Assembly (NCBI RefSeq): GCF_024868665.1
Contig: NC_079910.1
Location: 6,572,976 to 6,636,975 of the forward strand
DNA: 64,000 nt
Direction of reading: 5' to 3'
DNA from: Triplophysa rosa
Lineage: Eukaryota; Chordata; Actinopteri; Cypriniformes; Nemacheilidae
Below, in pieces: positions 23,011 through 36,200 of the stretch. Both the position numbers and the translations under genes were made by a program. Under the pieces are notes generated by a model. It had not been told where the DNA came from and did no database searches. It saw nothing but the letters and a program-made list of their open reading frames with translations. Position 1 is the stretch's first letter; every line of letters starts with the position of its first letter.

Positions 23011-23509
23011 AAACGTTTTAGTTCTATAGTTGCGGTCATGTCAAACCATATTTCATATTTCAGTTTAAGGACAAGTTCCTTCAAGTTAAAAATCTATTTA
23101 ACATGTTGACAAACCATGTTTTATCAAATGTTCTGCAACTTGGTACACATAATGCATTACAATGCAAATGAGTGTGAACATGGCAAATACAACTTGTTTA
23201 TTTTAGCTGTGTGTCAAATGTTGAAAATACCAAAAAGTCCAAAATGACTTGTATGAGGTTGATTGCAAAGTTTACAAAATGTCTAAGGAGAGCATAACAA
23301 AAACAACAACATTAAAAATGGATGTATTCAGAGACATAAATGGACACTGTAGTCTCTGCAGCCATTTAATGTAACAATAAATGAAATGTAAACACTGGAT
23401 AGGAATTGGTCCTATGTGTGGAACATGGATTAAATACAGACTTTGGATTTAGATTGTAGATGACCATACTTAAGCATTGTTTATGATGTCTGGAGACATG
23501 AAATATACA

Positions 23510-23543
<34 letters not shown>

Positions 23544-24274
23544 CTATAGTATTTCCTACATATATGGAAGAAGCCAAGATGCTTTTCGTTGAGTTTAATA
23601 TTTTTTTGTGATGACAAAAAAATTCAAAGAGAAAAGATCCGCTCTGTTTCAGCTTTATTAGATTTGAATACTGTGCTTAACCGCCATATACAGACTGGAC
23701 TTCACTTTGGATAAGTAAATAAAAATGAAAACAAAATAGTGAAATCACTTAAACAAAATAACGAAAATGCCATTTTCTCGTTTAATGATTTAAAAAAATA
23801 TTTCTTTGCAAGACATCACACACAAAATTCTCTCAAAGCTCTCTTCACAGAGAGGCTTTCCGAGACGAAAACAAACAGTAACGTCACCATCGTCACACTG
23901 AACTGATGACTGGTGTCAAGTAGATGAGGTAAATGTTTTGTTGGGGAAAAAAAAGGCACAATTTACAATCAACCGTGCCATGTAAATTCACGTTATAATA
24001 CCAATAATAATAATAACAATATCATTGTGATCATAATAATAACAATAACACCATAACAGCAATAGAAAAAATATGCAACAAAAATACAGACTGAATTTTA
24101 TCTTACAAGTAATCTTCCAGCCCTACTGTATTTCAACACTCATGCCTCTTCTGTGCTCCCAAGAGTCCGAGACTTCTTGTGGTGTCTAACCACTTACAAG
24201 GGGCTAGAATGTATGGAAATGGCCAAAGCGTTTGCTCTGACCAATAGGCTCAGTTTGGAGAAGCTGCATCGAAA
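23010..24274. other. pcmtd2-asxl1 tail-to-tail intergenic region
   Basis: The two genes converge here. An (AT)n tract lies at about 23514-23542 and AAT/AAC-rich simple repeats at about 24001-24050. On the minus strand, AATAAA signals (TTTATT on the plus strand) occur at about 23197-23202 and 23654-23659 and could end the asxl1 transcript. I see no gene. Confidence 0.5.
23514..23542. repeat. (TA)n microsatellite
   Basis: About 14 TA units, flanked by ACAGTG/CAGCTA, lie in the pcmtd2-asxl1 intergenic region. Confidence 0.9.
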
Positions 24275-27200
24275 CTATCTGACCACCAGACATGACACAC
24301 ACAGTTTGGAGGGGCCAATGCAATCATCGTGGCAGAAAGCACCACAGCCCTGGCACATGATCATGGCCTTAAGTCGGCAGGAACACTTGAGTGCCACTTC
24401 CTCTGCAGCATTGTCTGCGAAAGCCTGAATGCTAAGTGTAGCACTCTGACCTCCACCGCTATTGATGCTCATGCGTGGCCTTAGCTGCAAAACACCGTCG
24501 GCTAAACTTCGAGAGAAGCCACTACCGTCCACCATGGAAACGTTAGCTGTGTAACTGAAGCTGGTTGAAGAGCCCCCGCTGACACCACCACCACTCTGCT
24601 GCAGTTTTGGTAGCTTGCCATAAAGCTGATATGGGAGACTGGAGGCAGATGAAGAAGGGGAGGAGGAGACTGGAGAGGCTGAGGTGTCTGTTTTGCGGCC
24701 GTACGTACTTTTGACTTGTTCTTTCTTGGCCATTCTGGCAAAAGACATTTCCATATTCAGTAGTCCTTCCATAGCTCCACCACCACAATGAAAACTGTCC
24801 AGAGAGCTCTGAGGCTCCTTTTTGGTTATTACAACAGAAGTATTGCCACTGATAGGAGCAGGTGAGTTTTTGGTGAGAGCTTGTTGGCACGAGGGGCGCA
24901 AAGAGACCTCATTTTTAATTGTAGCTATAGGAGAAAGCTCTTGCTGATACATCTGAGACAGTTGAGGTTTAGATGGGCGCCAGTTAATCTTGACAGTAGG
25001 TACAACCTCGGAAGGACAAAGGTCACCGCGTTGAGGTGAGGGAGCATCAGGTGTGGTTCTGCACACAGCCTGGGAGACATTGTTGGGGTGCTGTTGAAAG
25101 GTAGCAGGCCTTTCCTGAGTTTCACCCCGTGAAGGTTGAGGTCCAGGGTGCTCTTTAATGACAGCTGACTCATAAACTGAAGCATTCTGAGGGTTTATAT
25201 CCATTGAGGTCCTGCTGGAAGAGTTAGTGGGGAGGGATGTTATAACAGGTACCGCCCCTGGGGGCGCTACACCTGGTTGTTGAGAAGCAAACAGAACATT
25301 TGTAGACCTTGAGTTAGCTTCCTCAAACAAACATGCCATTCGCAAAGGAGCAGAACCTGGCGGAGAAGATCCAAAGTTTCTACTGGCTCCAGGAGACACT
25401 CGAGCTTTGTGCTGAAGCTCAGAGCCACCGGGGTCTATGGGTCCTCCTGTCTCAGATGGGCCTTTAAAACGTGGACCCAGGTTTCTGGGATGTCCTCCGG
25501 GTTGGACCGAGTTACCTGCAGGGGCTCCTGGGAGTCGATTAATTTCCAGTTTGCTGGCTGAGTGAGGTTGGGGTAAGACCTTCTCTAAAGGAAGGCTTCC
25601 TTGAAGAAGCTGTGTGACAAGAGGATTGTTGGCCTCTACAGAGGAAACTGGTCGAGATAAACCTTGAACTCTTCTGGCAATTGGCGGAAGTGCAGAATTT
25701 TTTAATCCAAAATCATCTAAAGGGCCTCTGCTAACAAGTCTGGTTTCATCCTCTGTCAGGACAAACATCTTGCCACCATTGCTGTTATCATTCAAATGTA
25801 GATTTCGGCTTTGGTCCCTTTCTACTTGTGTCAGATATGGTTGCGAGGACACGGTGGCAGTCTGATCCTGTGCATGGTTTATAGCAGGGGTACGAACTGT
25901 GTGGGGCTTTTGAGGCTGAATGACTGGCTGATTTGGCAAACCATTAGGGAAGCGAGCTTGAATGACAGTCTGAGTATGGGTGGGGTTAGACACATGGGCC
26001 TGTATGACTGGTTGCTGGTGCTGAGGAGGATTTAACGTCGATGAAGAAAGCCACCTTGAGGTCTGAATGACAGGTTGATTCTGTGATTTTGTATTGTGAG
26101 CTTGCAAGCTGTTACCATCTGTTCGTGTTTCGTGCCAGTCTATTGATTCATCCTCTTGAGTTTCATTTTCAAAGTCTGATGCGGTCTCTGTTGAATCACT
26201 GTGCATTCCAGTGTCTTCCTCAGCAGAATTACTTGGCAGACAAGGTAGAGAGGACAATTCATAATTGACATCAGCATCACTACCTCCATTTTTATGTTCA
26301 TTTAACAACCCCTCTCTCACAGAATGCTCTTCACTATTTTCTACCCATCCGTTTCGGGCTGTAACAAGTGTCTCTTTGGAAAATTTCAAGTCTGAGCCAT
26401 GCTGGATAACTCCAGTTGTCCCTGGTTGGTGCTCAGCACCATTCTGTTCACCCTCCCAGGGTTGAGAAGCAGCAGCCAGGGTCCTGATGACATCCACACC
26501 CTGGGCACCAAATCTTGGCAGCGAGTCTGGTATAGAGGTGGGCACTAGGGAAACGGCATCTTTTGATGATGAGGTACAGACAGGGGTAGTCGTTCCACTC
26601 TCACTTGATTCCTCACCTCTCCCATCTTGGTGACTGCAAAAAGACTCTGGCTCACTTGGCGTAGGCACTGGGGTGTCTAAGGTCTGCTCGGAGGCTTTGT
26701 CACTTGGGCAGGCAGTAACCTCTTCCACTCCGCAAACCTCCTCAACTTGGTCCTGGAAAGCAGGACTGTCTGTTGCAGGTGGTGATAGCGTAAGAGTTTT
26801 CGAAGACTCTGACGGTGGCAGAGATGGGTTTGAAGACACAGATGATGGAGACGGCATAGTTAGTGGAGTGGAGCCTTGAGGCTGGTCTGTTGAATCTACA
26901 CTGGATAGCTGTAGTTGTGTTCCAGACGAATGAGAGCTCGCAGGCGATTCCTGCTCCTCCACGTCAACTCTTCCTCCTCCTCCTCGTCTTCCTCCTCCTC
27001 CAGGTTCAATGGGACCCGGGTGCTCTCTCGAACGCCTCCCACTGGAGCGATCCGGTATCCCAGTACCACCCCCCGGGCCGCTCCCCCCTGGCCCTCCCCC
27101 ATCGCCAGAGGCTGCAACAGCAGCAGCGGCTTCCCGCTGGGCACGGGCTTGCTGCGCACGGGCCTTGATGTCCGCAAGGGTGCGCGCCCCTGTCCCAGAG

Positions 27201-27292
27201 CGCCGCGACCCTTCGATGGGGGGGACGATGCGGGGACAGATTTGGTACGTTGGCCCCTTGACCCACGGCGGTTTGATCCGGGACAGCTGTAT
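24275..27292 (-). other. asxl1: asxl1 terminal 3-kb coding exon
   Basis: This exon encodes residues 669-1673, about 60 percent of the protein, and is open throughout its 1006 codons. The acceptor is CTAG at 27296-27293. It starts with an [15 protein letters not shown] block, then a [20 protein letters not shown] motif followed by Ala-rich and Gly/Pro-rich segments, and ends in the PHD finger. In human the equivalent last exon holds the leukaemia truncation hotspot; truncated transcripts from a last exon escape nonsense-mediated decay. Confidence 0.95.
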
Positions 27293-30200
27293 CTAGTGAA
27301 GAGGGAGTGAAACATACTTAATGAGACACTGAGGAACATTTATTCAAACAATGAATTACAACAATGAAGATATTAAACAAAAACGTATTAAGCATAAACG
27401 TATTAGTTCACCATACCCGGATTGGCGGGACCTTGGGTTCCTCTGTTGTAGGCTGGGGCTTTTCTGAGTACACACAGTCAACTGTGTTACGAAAGGACTG
27501 ACGCTCATCCAGCCGCGCCCTTTTCTCGGGAAAGCTGGTGAAGGCCTGGGACTCGTCTGGCCTTCTCTTCTGCTCTTTAAGCTGAATGGCTGGGCTTGCT
27601 GTGGAGGGACTGGCTGCCGGGCTGCTCTCCCTACTGCTTGTGCCAGTGCCTGCTGTGCCAGTGGTAATGACCGAAGCCCCGTCATCCAATGGGTCTGTGG
27701 CAACTGCAGCTGTGGAGGAGGAAGATGAAGAAGAGGAGTCTGAACTTGCAGCAAAGGCCTGTCTGTCTGACGCAGAGGAGGGAGAGGAAGAGGGGGACGA
27801 GGATGACGATGTTGAAGAGGAGGATGAGGAAGGAGAAGATGTGGAGGCAACAGCTGGTTCGGCCACTTCAGGCATCAGGCGTGTGGAAGTTTCTGGTTCT
27901 GGTTCTGCTTCTGGTTCATCGCAGGTTGAGCTTGTGGAGGCTGGAGGAGGGGTAGGTATGGGAACAGGGGAGGGGACCGCCTCTACAGAAAGATTTTCTT
28001 CTGGACTTTCCAGTCCAATTTCTGCTTGGAGAATCACTTCTCCCTGAACTGCTGTGGCTTCTGGGACTGGCGATTCAACTGATGGTACAACATCTGTAGT
28101 TGCAGTGCTCTCTGTTGGTTCTGCTGAGGGTACAGGGGCAGCTGCTGTTTTGCAAAGTGTGCGTCGAGCCTTGCGTCTGAGGTCAGCCCGTGAGCGGCGT
28201 CTGATTCGGCCTTCCCTCCGTCTTCTTCCAACACTTCGTCTTTTGGGTGCAGCCACTGGCACAGTATCAGAGTCTGGGACTGCACTTGCAACATCTCCTG
28301 CATCACTCATTGTGAGCTTTAATGCTTCCTCTCTAGTCAGGCCAGACCTAAAGAAACAAACGAAACAGAATGCTATAATTAAAAGATATAATTTTACAAT
28401 CTCCAGAACTTCATTACAATAACTGAAATTGCATTTTTTTTCATGGACACAAACCTTTGACCATGGTACTCCTCAAAGAATTTCTCCTTCCATGCCTCTA
28501 CTTTCTTCTCCTTTTCCATCTCTTGTCTGAAGCGAACCTGCATCTCATGTGTGAACTCACCTTCAATTAAGCAAAAAAGTTTATTTTACTTACAGTTGCA
28601 CAGAGCCGTATATATTTTTCAATGTCTACAAACAGTAAGACTCACCCTCAGCTAGCCGTTCTTTCCAGCTCTGAGAGGCATGAGTGAAGAATTCATTATT
28701 GAGTGCTGAGCTGCTTAGCCGAGCAAGTCCATCTGGGCCAATCTACACATTACAATCCAACAGTAATAAAAACATTTTAAAAAACTATTTTACAGAAAAA
28801 GAGAAGTAAAATGTTTAACATATACCTGTCTGTCCACTTCTGGGAGAAGCTGAAGAAGTTGCTGTTGAGAATGAGATGGGAAAGCAGCAAATGTGCGTGT
28901 GTTGATGAGAGCACGAATGTTGGTGTTGACCAGAATGGAGCCAGGAGTTTCAAAATCCACCTCTACACCGCCTCGGTTTCTCTTCATTGGACCTGTAAAT
29001 ACAGTCCTGCATTAAGTATAAAACTGGTTGCTAAATGAGATCTACGGAGTATCTCCACAGGTCAGAAATCATATGCATTCAATACTAGTGCATATAAAAT
29101 GTACTCGTTATTGCACAAACAGATGATGGAGCGCTGTTATTTGCTATGTTGAGTCCCACATTAGCTGTTGAATTTTTATATTAAATGAGCTTTGCAACAG
29201 GCTTGAGAGACTCAAATTAATAAACACAATGCTTACTAACAAACGTTAACAACACTTAAAGGTAATTTAGACACACTTGCTTGTTAAGCTAGTGTTGTAT
29301 GACTGTAGAGAATAAAATCTTAGTACACTAACAAAAAACTGCAATGACATTTTGTACTCTGTAGTACACAAACCTGATGTGAAATTTAATAGAAGCAATT
29401 GGGTAAACAATAGAACTATTACTGATACTGCTATACATTGATATCTTTATGTTTGAAAATCTGTCACAGTTGATCTTTTTTTGAGCATTCAACACACATT
29501 GCACACTTGCAGAAAGAAACAAGTCCCACAGAAGATTCACATAGCAACTCAACAGCATAAAACAAACCATCCACTGTAAATAAGCTTTAAAATTAACTCA
29601 AGCATGTCTAATACATTGTTTCTTCAGATGTCCAAATGCTAGACTACTCATGACTGGGGCATTGTTTCTCCTTAGTTGGCTATTCTGTGTCCTATTAAGC
29701 TATTCTAACGTAATACCTGTAGCAGGTGAGGAGAATTCCCTAACAATGCCTGTTCTAGGGGACAGTAAAGAGCAAGAAGCTTGGGGGAGGTTTTTACTAT
29801 ATGGGTCCTTGGGTTTTCATCCTCTGTACCTGAACGAAGGCCCCGCATGCTCTTGAAGTGCTGGGTGCGTTTCCAGCCCAGCTCGGAGCGGGTACGGAGA
29901 GTGGGGGCTGGACCCCCCCTAGAGCCTTCCCTGCGCCTCCCCGCTGCTCCTGAGGGTAAAGGTGGGGGGATGAAGGCTTAAAAGACTCTGAGAACGAGTG
30001 AGTGCGGGTTGGGCAGCTGAGGCATGAAGACTAGTTGCACTACAGAGGCCAAAGTGACAGGCAAAGATTTGGCATGTGCGTGAAACACAAACATCAAAGG
30101 GATGGATATCCCAAGGCACAAGATTAAGAGGAAGAGGGGTGAATGTATATCTCTAAGGTGCAAATGCAAAGCAGATATCCAAGGGTAACAGTGCAGGGCT

Positions 30201-33200
30201 AACAAGACAAACCAGAAACATTGCTCGCACATTGAGGGGTGTTGACGTTCAAGTGACAAATACGTCAGTGGCTTCTAGAAAAGATGCTGTTTTTAGTGCA
30301 AACTTAACCAACGGAAAAAGAAAAGGCGGCCAACAGGAGGGAACTGCCCTTCAGGAAACTGCACTATAAATGATTAGAGAGTGTCAGTCCATAAAATTAC
30401 AAACAGTGTCAGGCCACTGAGATTTAAGAGCATCCACAGTGAGAGGGAGCAGGTAAACAAACCACTGCAGAGTTGGGGGAAAAACAGAAAAGGAGGAGGA
30501 AGGACGAGCAAGAAAAGAGCTATCATAACCTGATGGGACGTGTTCCCCGTTGACCTTGAGAGGAGTGAGCACTACACGGGGCATCATCACAGCTTTCTTC
30601 CTCTGCCTGCCTGACTGTAAGAGATGGGAGAAATAAATGTGAGAAGTACACACACAGACACAGGTCCTGCCACAGACATGGAAAACAACAGCATGCTCTT
30701 GAGAAGATGCTTGGATGGAAACAAATATGATGTCTGACAAAAGCTGAGAGTGTTGTTTATTCTTAACAAAGAGATGATCTTTATAAAAATGTTATGCACA
30801 GAGCTCTAAAGAAAAGGACAGCGAGTAACCTCACATGTCCACTGTCACAGAGTGAATTCATTTCTTATGGGAGCTAAGTGACTGGCTTACACAGAGGGAT
30901 TGTGGGATTGATATCAGACCATGCAGTAAAAGCATCAAAGCTGAGAAATGTTCATTTATGCAAACAAGAAGCTGGGCGGAAGTGATTTGTTATAGGGTGA
31001 AGGTTCTGTCAATTTAGTACTTAAATCTCATTGTTCCATATCTCTAATATTAAATTGTATCTATCCTAACAAGTGTAGTAAATTAGCATTATATGTGTAC
31101 TTTTATGTATTCCAAAATAGAGTTAAATTTAATCTGTACAAAGCAACCAAACCATACAGTCACAAAAACTGTCCATTTTACAGACACACCCAAAGCAGCC
31201 AATAAGAGCAAGGACAAAGATTACATTTACAGTAAATGCACCTATAAAAAAAACAAGTGACAAGATTTGACTCCGACATTATGACACTAAGGAATTCTCT
31301 GACCCGAGCACAAAAGGTCTTAGTCATAAAAATTTGTTCTTAGTCTTTGGGCTTTTCTTGATCTGACTCACAACATCAACTGCACTACACCAATGAATCA
31401 TTTTCACACAGTGACATCATGCATTCTGTGAGAGGATGTACTCATGACTAATGTTCCGAGGAGTCAAGTGCTGTGCTTAATGATGAAGGCGATAATGGAA
31501 GTCCTGCATTGAAGGGTCCTGCGTGTAAGAATTAGATGGTGTTGACTCATGGTAAAAGGTCAAGTTAGGCACTGCAGGTACCTGTGAAGAGCGACTCAGT
31601 CTGGTCTGTAGTGGTTCTGTGGAGCAAGATGCACTGGAGGAGGTCTCATCCACAGAGGCTAGAAGAATAAAAGGAAACCAGCAAAGCACCTGTCAATCAT
31701 CCACGCTTAGCAAATTTTATTTAAAATGATTCACATCACACTGTTAAAATCCAGCACAGAGGGCGAGTCCTACTCCTGGCACCTGAAACAAGTGATAATG
31801 AACCTACATCGAATAAAATTCTGCTACACTAGTAATAAAATAGTATGAATAAAAAGTGTTTTAAATACAAAACTTCTCTCAATATTGGATAAAAACAGCA
31901 AAAAGACAGGACATAATAGAGTAAAGTTGAAGCATATTATAGTAGCATAGAACCAGATTCAATGTAGATGAGCTAAATGTAGGAAATTTAAATATGTTAC
32001 CATATGACCTATCAAACATTTAACGTTACAGCATTTATAAAATAGGTTGGGAGACATAAGTAAGATGTTTGCTAGTATTCCCTAAGGCAGCGAACGCATA
32101 TAGTCATTTAAAACGCACATTTTGGGAAATAGCACTAGTTCTGACAAGTGACAGAATAAATAAATATTTACTTGAAATATGGCATATGGTTTATCAGATG
32201 TTTTAGCTAAACATCTGATAAACAATCTGCGAACATATGCACGATAAAACATCACAAGCAATTTGCCAAAAAGAAAGAACAAACATGGTAGCAAACTGTC
32301 ATTATATCTGACTTTGTTGTTTTAATGCATAAGTCTTTGCTATCTGTCAAAAAAGAAAGGAATCTTTAATTCTCATGAATATGTAAAACAGTAAATGTGA
32401 CAACACACCCATGTCAGGCGTCATATCGCTTATACTCTTTCATACCACACACAAATACACGTTCTAAAATACCCTCATCTAGGTCACTGCTGGATGTGTC
32501 ATGTGCTATGGTATCCATGGAAACACACACATCCTAAGCAAAAAAGGAAATCAATGTCTCTCAGGCACTACATGCTACTTAAGCTCAGGGTATTTAATGC
32601 TAATCACCATTTGGAATCAAAGCTTTTTTTAAATAAAAAGATGGGTCTCTCTACCTTCCAGAGCAGTTTATATAAGCTTCTTTAATTTAAAAGCCTTTTT
32701 CCTTCACTGCAAAATATGCAGAATGAATCAATGGGGGGAGCAGAAAAAAAAGAAAAGAATGAAGTCCACAAACCATCATTTTCACCACTAGCAGCAGTTG
32801 TTTCTGTGGAGTCACAGCTCTCCTGCTCCGCCCCTTCTGCTGCTCCAACTGTCGCGGTGGATGCTGTCGGGGTTCCTGCCATATCTCCAGATTCGGCTGC
32901 TGACGGGTTCTTTGTCCACTGTAGGGCATTTTTCTGTGGGATACAGACAGTCATAAGAATATGTTTTGTGCACTTGTGCGGTCAATGTCATGCAATCGTA
33001 ATTCTGTGTCTAAACCAGGGTGAGGATGTTTATGGTATAAAGCCAGTGCAGGACAGATTTGCTGTGTCTTTACCTTCAAGGTAAATAGACTCATCCTTCC
33101 AGGCAGCTTGAAAAAAATACTGTTCTTTACTCGGTCTCCTCTGACCTGAGAGTGAAGCATGGTGACCAGACAGGCCAGTGGGGCTGTGCCACTACAGGAG

Positions 33201-36200
33201 GAAGAAGAGAGAAAAAAAATGTATAAGTGTAGCAGAAGAAGAAAGTGAGGTCAGACTTTAAGGCTTCAGTGGTAAAATGAATACATCTTACCTTCTGTTT
33301 TGTGATGGAGGAGGTTTGAGAAAAACAGAGAAATACAAAACAGCATGATTATCGAAACTCTTTACACCATTAAGCGCATTGTTAATGGAATCAACATGGC
33401 AACTAATCTCTAACAAATGGCTTCTGTTTTCAAGCAAAAATATGTCCATGTAAATATGTCATGTCTATTACCGTAAATTCAATTAATTTCCACCATACCT
33501 CATTTCTTTAAGTCCCTTTGTTTGAATAACGTGCAGAATCTGTTTAGGGGTCATTGGGGCATCAGAAAAGTTCTCCAGAACCTGCAAGCAGTCAACAACA
33601 AATGAAATCAACACCTGTACAATTTATCAAGTAACTTTCTGAAGTATGATTTAAGTGTTTTTTTTTAACGTTTATTTTAAGACAGTATTAACGATTCACA
33701 GCTTTTCCAATTGATTTCAGAAATAAGAAATCTGCACACTATTTTGGCTAAAAAAATTCTCAAAAAGTAGCTGCTATTATAAAAGTTCCATCCTGGCCTA
33801 GCGCACGAGACAACCCTTTGGCCTCTTTGGTGGCATAAATGGGACGTACTGCATCCACTATCTGAATCTAGAACCAAGGACATCGAAACAGGAAATGGAA
33901 CAACACTATCTAGACACATTTATTCATAGAATGCCAGGTGCACTTCCTGCAACAAAGCAGTACAAGGAGCTACGAAAAAAGTTAGACTGTGAGAACTTCA
34001 AGTAAACAAACTACTAGGCCTATGTATTGCACGACAGACATCCTAGTTATTTATAACACAGTACTGCCTAGTAGGCACCAAGGCTCGTGTGTACGTAATG
34101 CAATTGAAAGAAATGGTGCATTTATGCATTGCTTCTGGAGACGGAGTCTATTTCTCCCATGAAAGCGATTTTGTTGTGCCAAAGGGAATGGAAATATTAC
34201 ACACCACTACAATTCAGAGAGCAGACATTATTTCTAAAATGTATGTGGAATAAAATTAAATGAGTGACTTGGTTTTCTGACAATAGAGATGAATGTCTGG
34301 TGCCAACATCTCTCCAAAACAGCTAATAAACACAATAGGAGACCTGTCTGTGCTACAGAACAAAGGACAAAGCTTATCTTTTTAGCTGTGTCTTATTCAA
34401 AGTGCACCATCTAACAGATCTCTGGAATAAAGACACATCAGACTGAACAAGGAGTTGAGGTTACAAACAAAGGTTTAAATTGATCTAGAAAAAGGCTCAC
34501 TGCATTCTCATTTAAATTAGTATAGTTTCTCGTTTCCAGAAACACCAGATTTATTCCAAGAGGGTGCAATGAAACTAGCAAAAATGAGCCACAAAAAACA
34601 AACCACGGCTCCACTCAAATCCTGTCAAATGACAAAAAAAAAACAGAACTAATGAGAACCAAATTTTCTTGCCTTTATAATTTAGCAAGAAAGCCACAAC
34701 ATTAATCGCAAGGAAGGAAGAGTGGTGAACAAAAAAAATCCCACACTAAAATAGAGAATGTGCAGCAGACGTCATGCCCTATGTTGCAGTGTCGCCGCCA
34801 TCTTGGGAGGTTCATACTCACTGCTATTACTGTTTTGATATGTACCGTTAGTTGCTTTGTTTGATATATGGAGAAATCGAAAGTGAAAGAACCAGGGCCT
34901 TTTCCTGAACGACTCTGCGTAATGCTATTGCAGTTTTTAACACAGCAAGACCGACCTACCATAGATAGATTTCCTAATCAAACAAGAAAAACAAAACACT
35001 GCATTGAATGCACTAGCAGCGATCCTCCCAAGATGGCGCAACATTCACACGGCGTGGCGTAGCTTCACATTCTCTTACATTTATGCATTCTCATAGGTGG
35101 CATGCTTGCTTGACACATCCCATTGCAGCAAAGAATATCATCAAGATAATCTGATATTCATTGGCCTAGAAGCTAAGCATTTGGTTACACCTTTACAGGA
35201 CAAATGGTTCCCAGAGCTGTCATTTCACACCGCTACTTTTTGTTTAAGTTATTGAATAATGCTGGAATGCTCATTGAGACTTCTTACTCATTAATGTTAC
35301 AGACATCATGGAGATTCTACTGAAGAATGTGCACCAATGTCCCTTAAACTGAATATAGGTTGTGTCTGCCTGCATTCTATGCACTTGAGAATTTTTTGGC
35401 GGGTTTCAGTTTGCCCTAATGCCCGCGTCTCCCATCACCATAAGAGGAACTGGTGAGTGACTATCTCTCTTCGGTTCCAAACATGGTACCTGTCCTTCGT
35501 TCCAGACATGTCCATGCCAGCTTCACCAGTCTCTTAAATTCATGTGATACCTGCAAAAGAGCAGTCTGAAATTTGTTTGGGTGGTGGTATTACTTGGGCT
35601 GGCAACCTTCCAGTGATAAAAAGACATTTCAGTTTTGAGTAATTCATATTACAGGATTTTAATAATATGAGCGGTGATGGTTGCCAAGCACAAGTGATCC
35701 ACACCCAAACTTCTAAAATAAAAAAATCTACTTTCATCAGATAATGCTGTCATGAGCTATTCAGATATTTTTTCCTAATTTAGCCAAATTGAAGCAATGG
35801 CCGCCTTGCTTTCTTTGGGTGGATCACAAATAAAGAGCTAGCCTGTCATGGGAAGAAACACAAAGACCTGAAAGAGATGATGACTCTAACCACCCAAAAT
35901 TGATTGAAACCCCAGAATTCAACTGCAAATGACATAATTAGTCTTTGACACTTTTATCTGTTATAAGGTCTAATGATGGAGAGCTTTTATAGGGTACCGT
36001 GACACACTGTTTATGTCTTTTTATACCTCTAACATAAAGGACCACAAGTCAGGCATACAAAGGGTAAAATCCCTTTAAACATGTCAACACATTATTGTAC
36101 AAAAAATTAGACAAATTTTACATTGAATTAAATGGCACAAAGAAACCATGAAGAGGCAGATCACGTAAACAATAACCATCTATACATTGATGAAAAACCG

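Noticed and set aside
27586..28422. Glu-rich and other open frames on the plus strand
   Set aside because: They are antisense shadows of the Ser-rich asxl1 exon, which has phased exons and homology on the minus strand.
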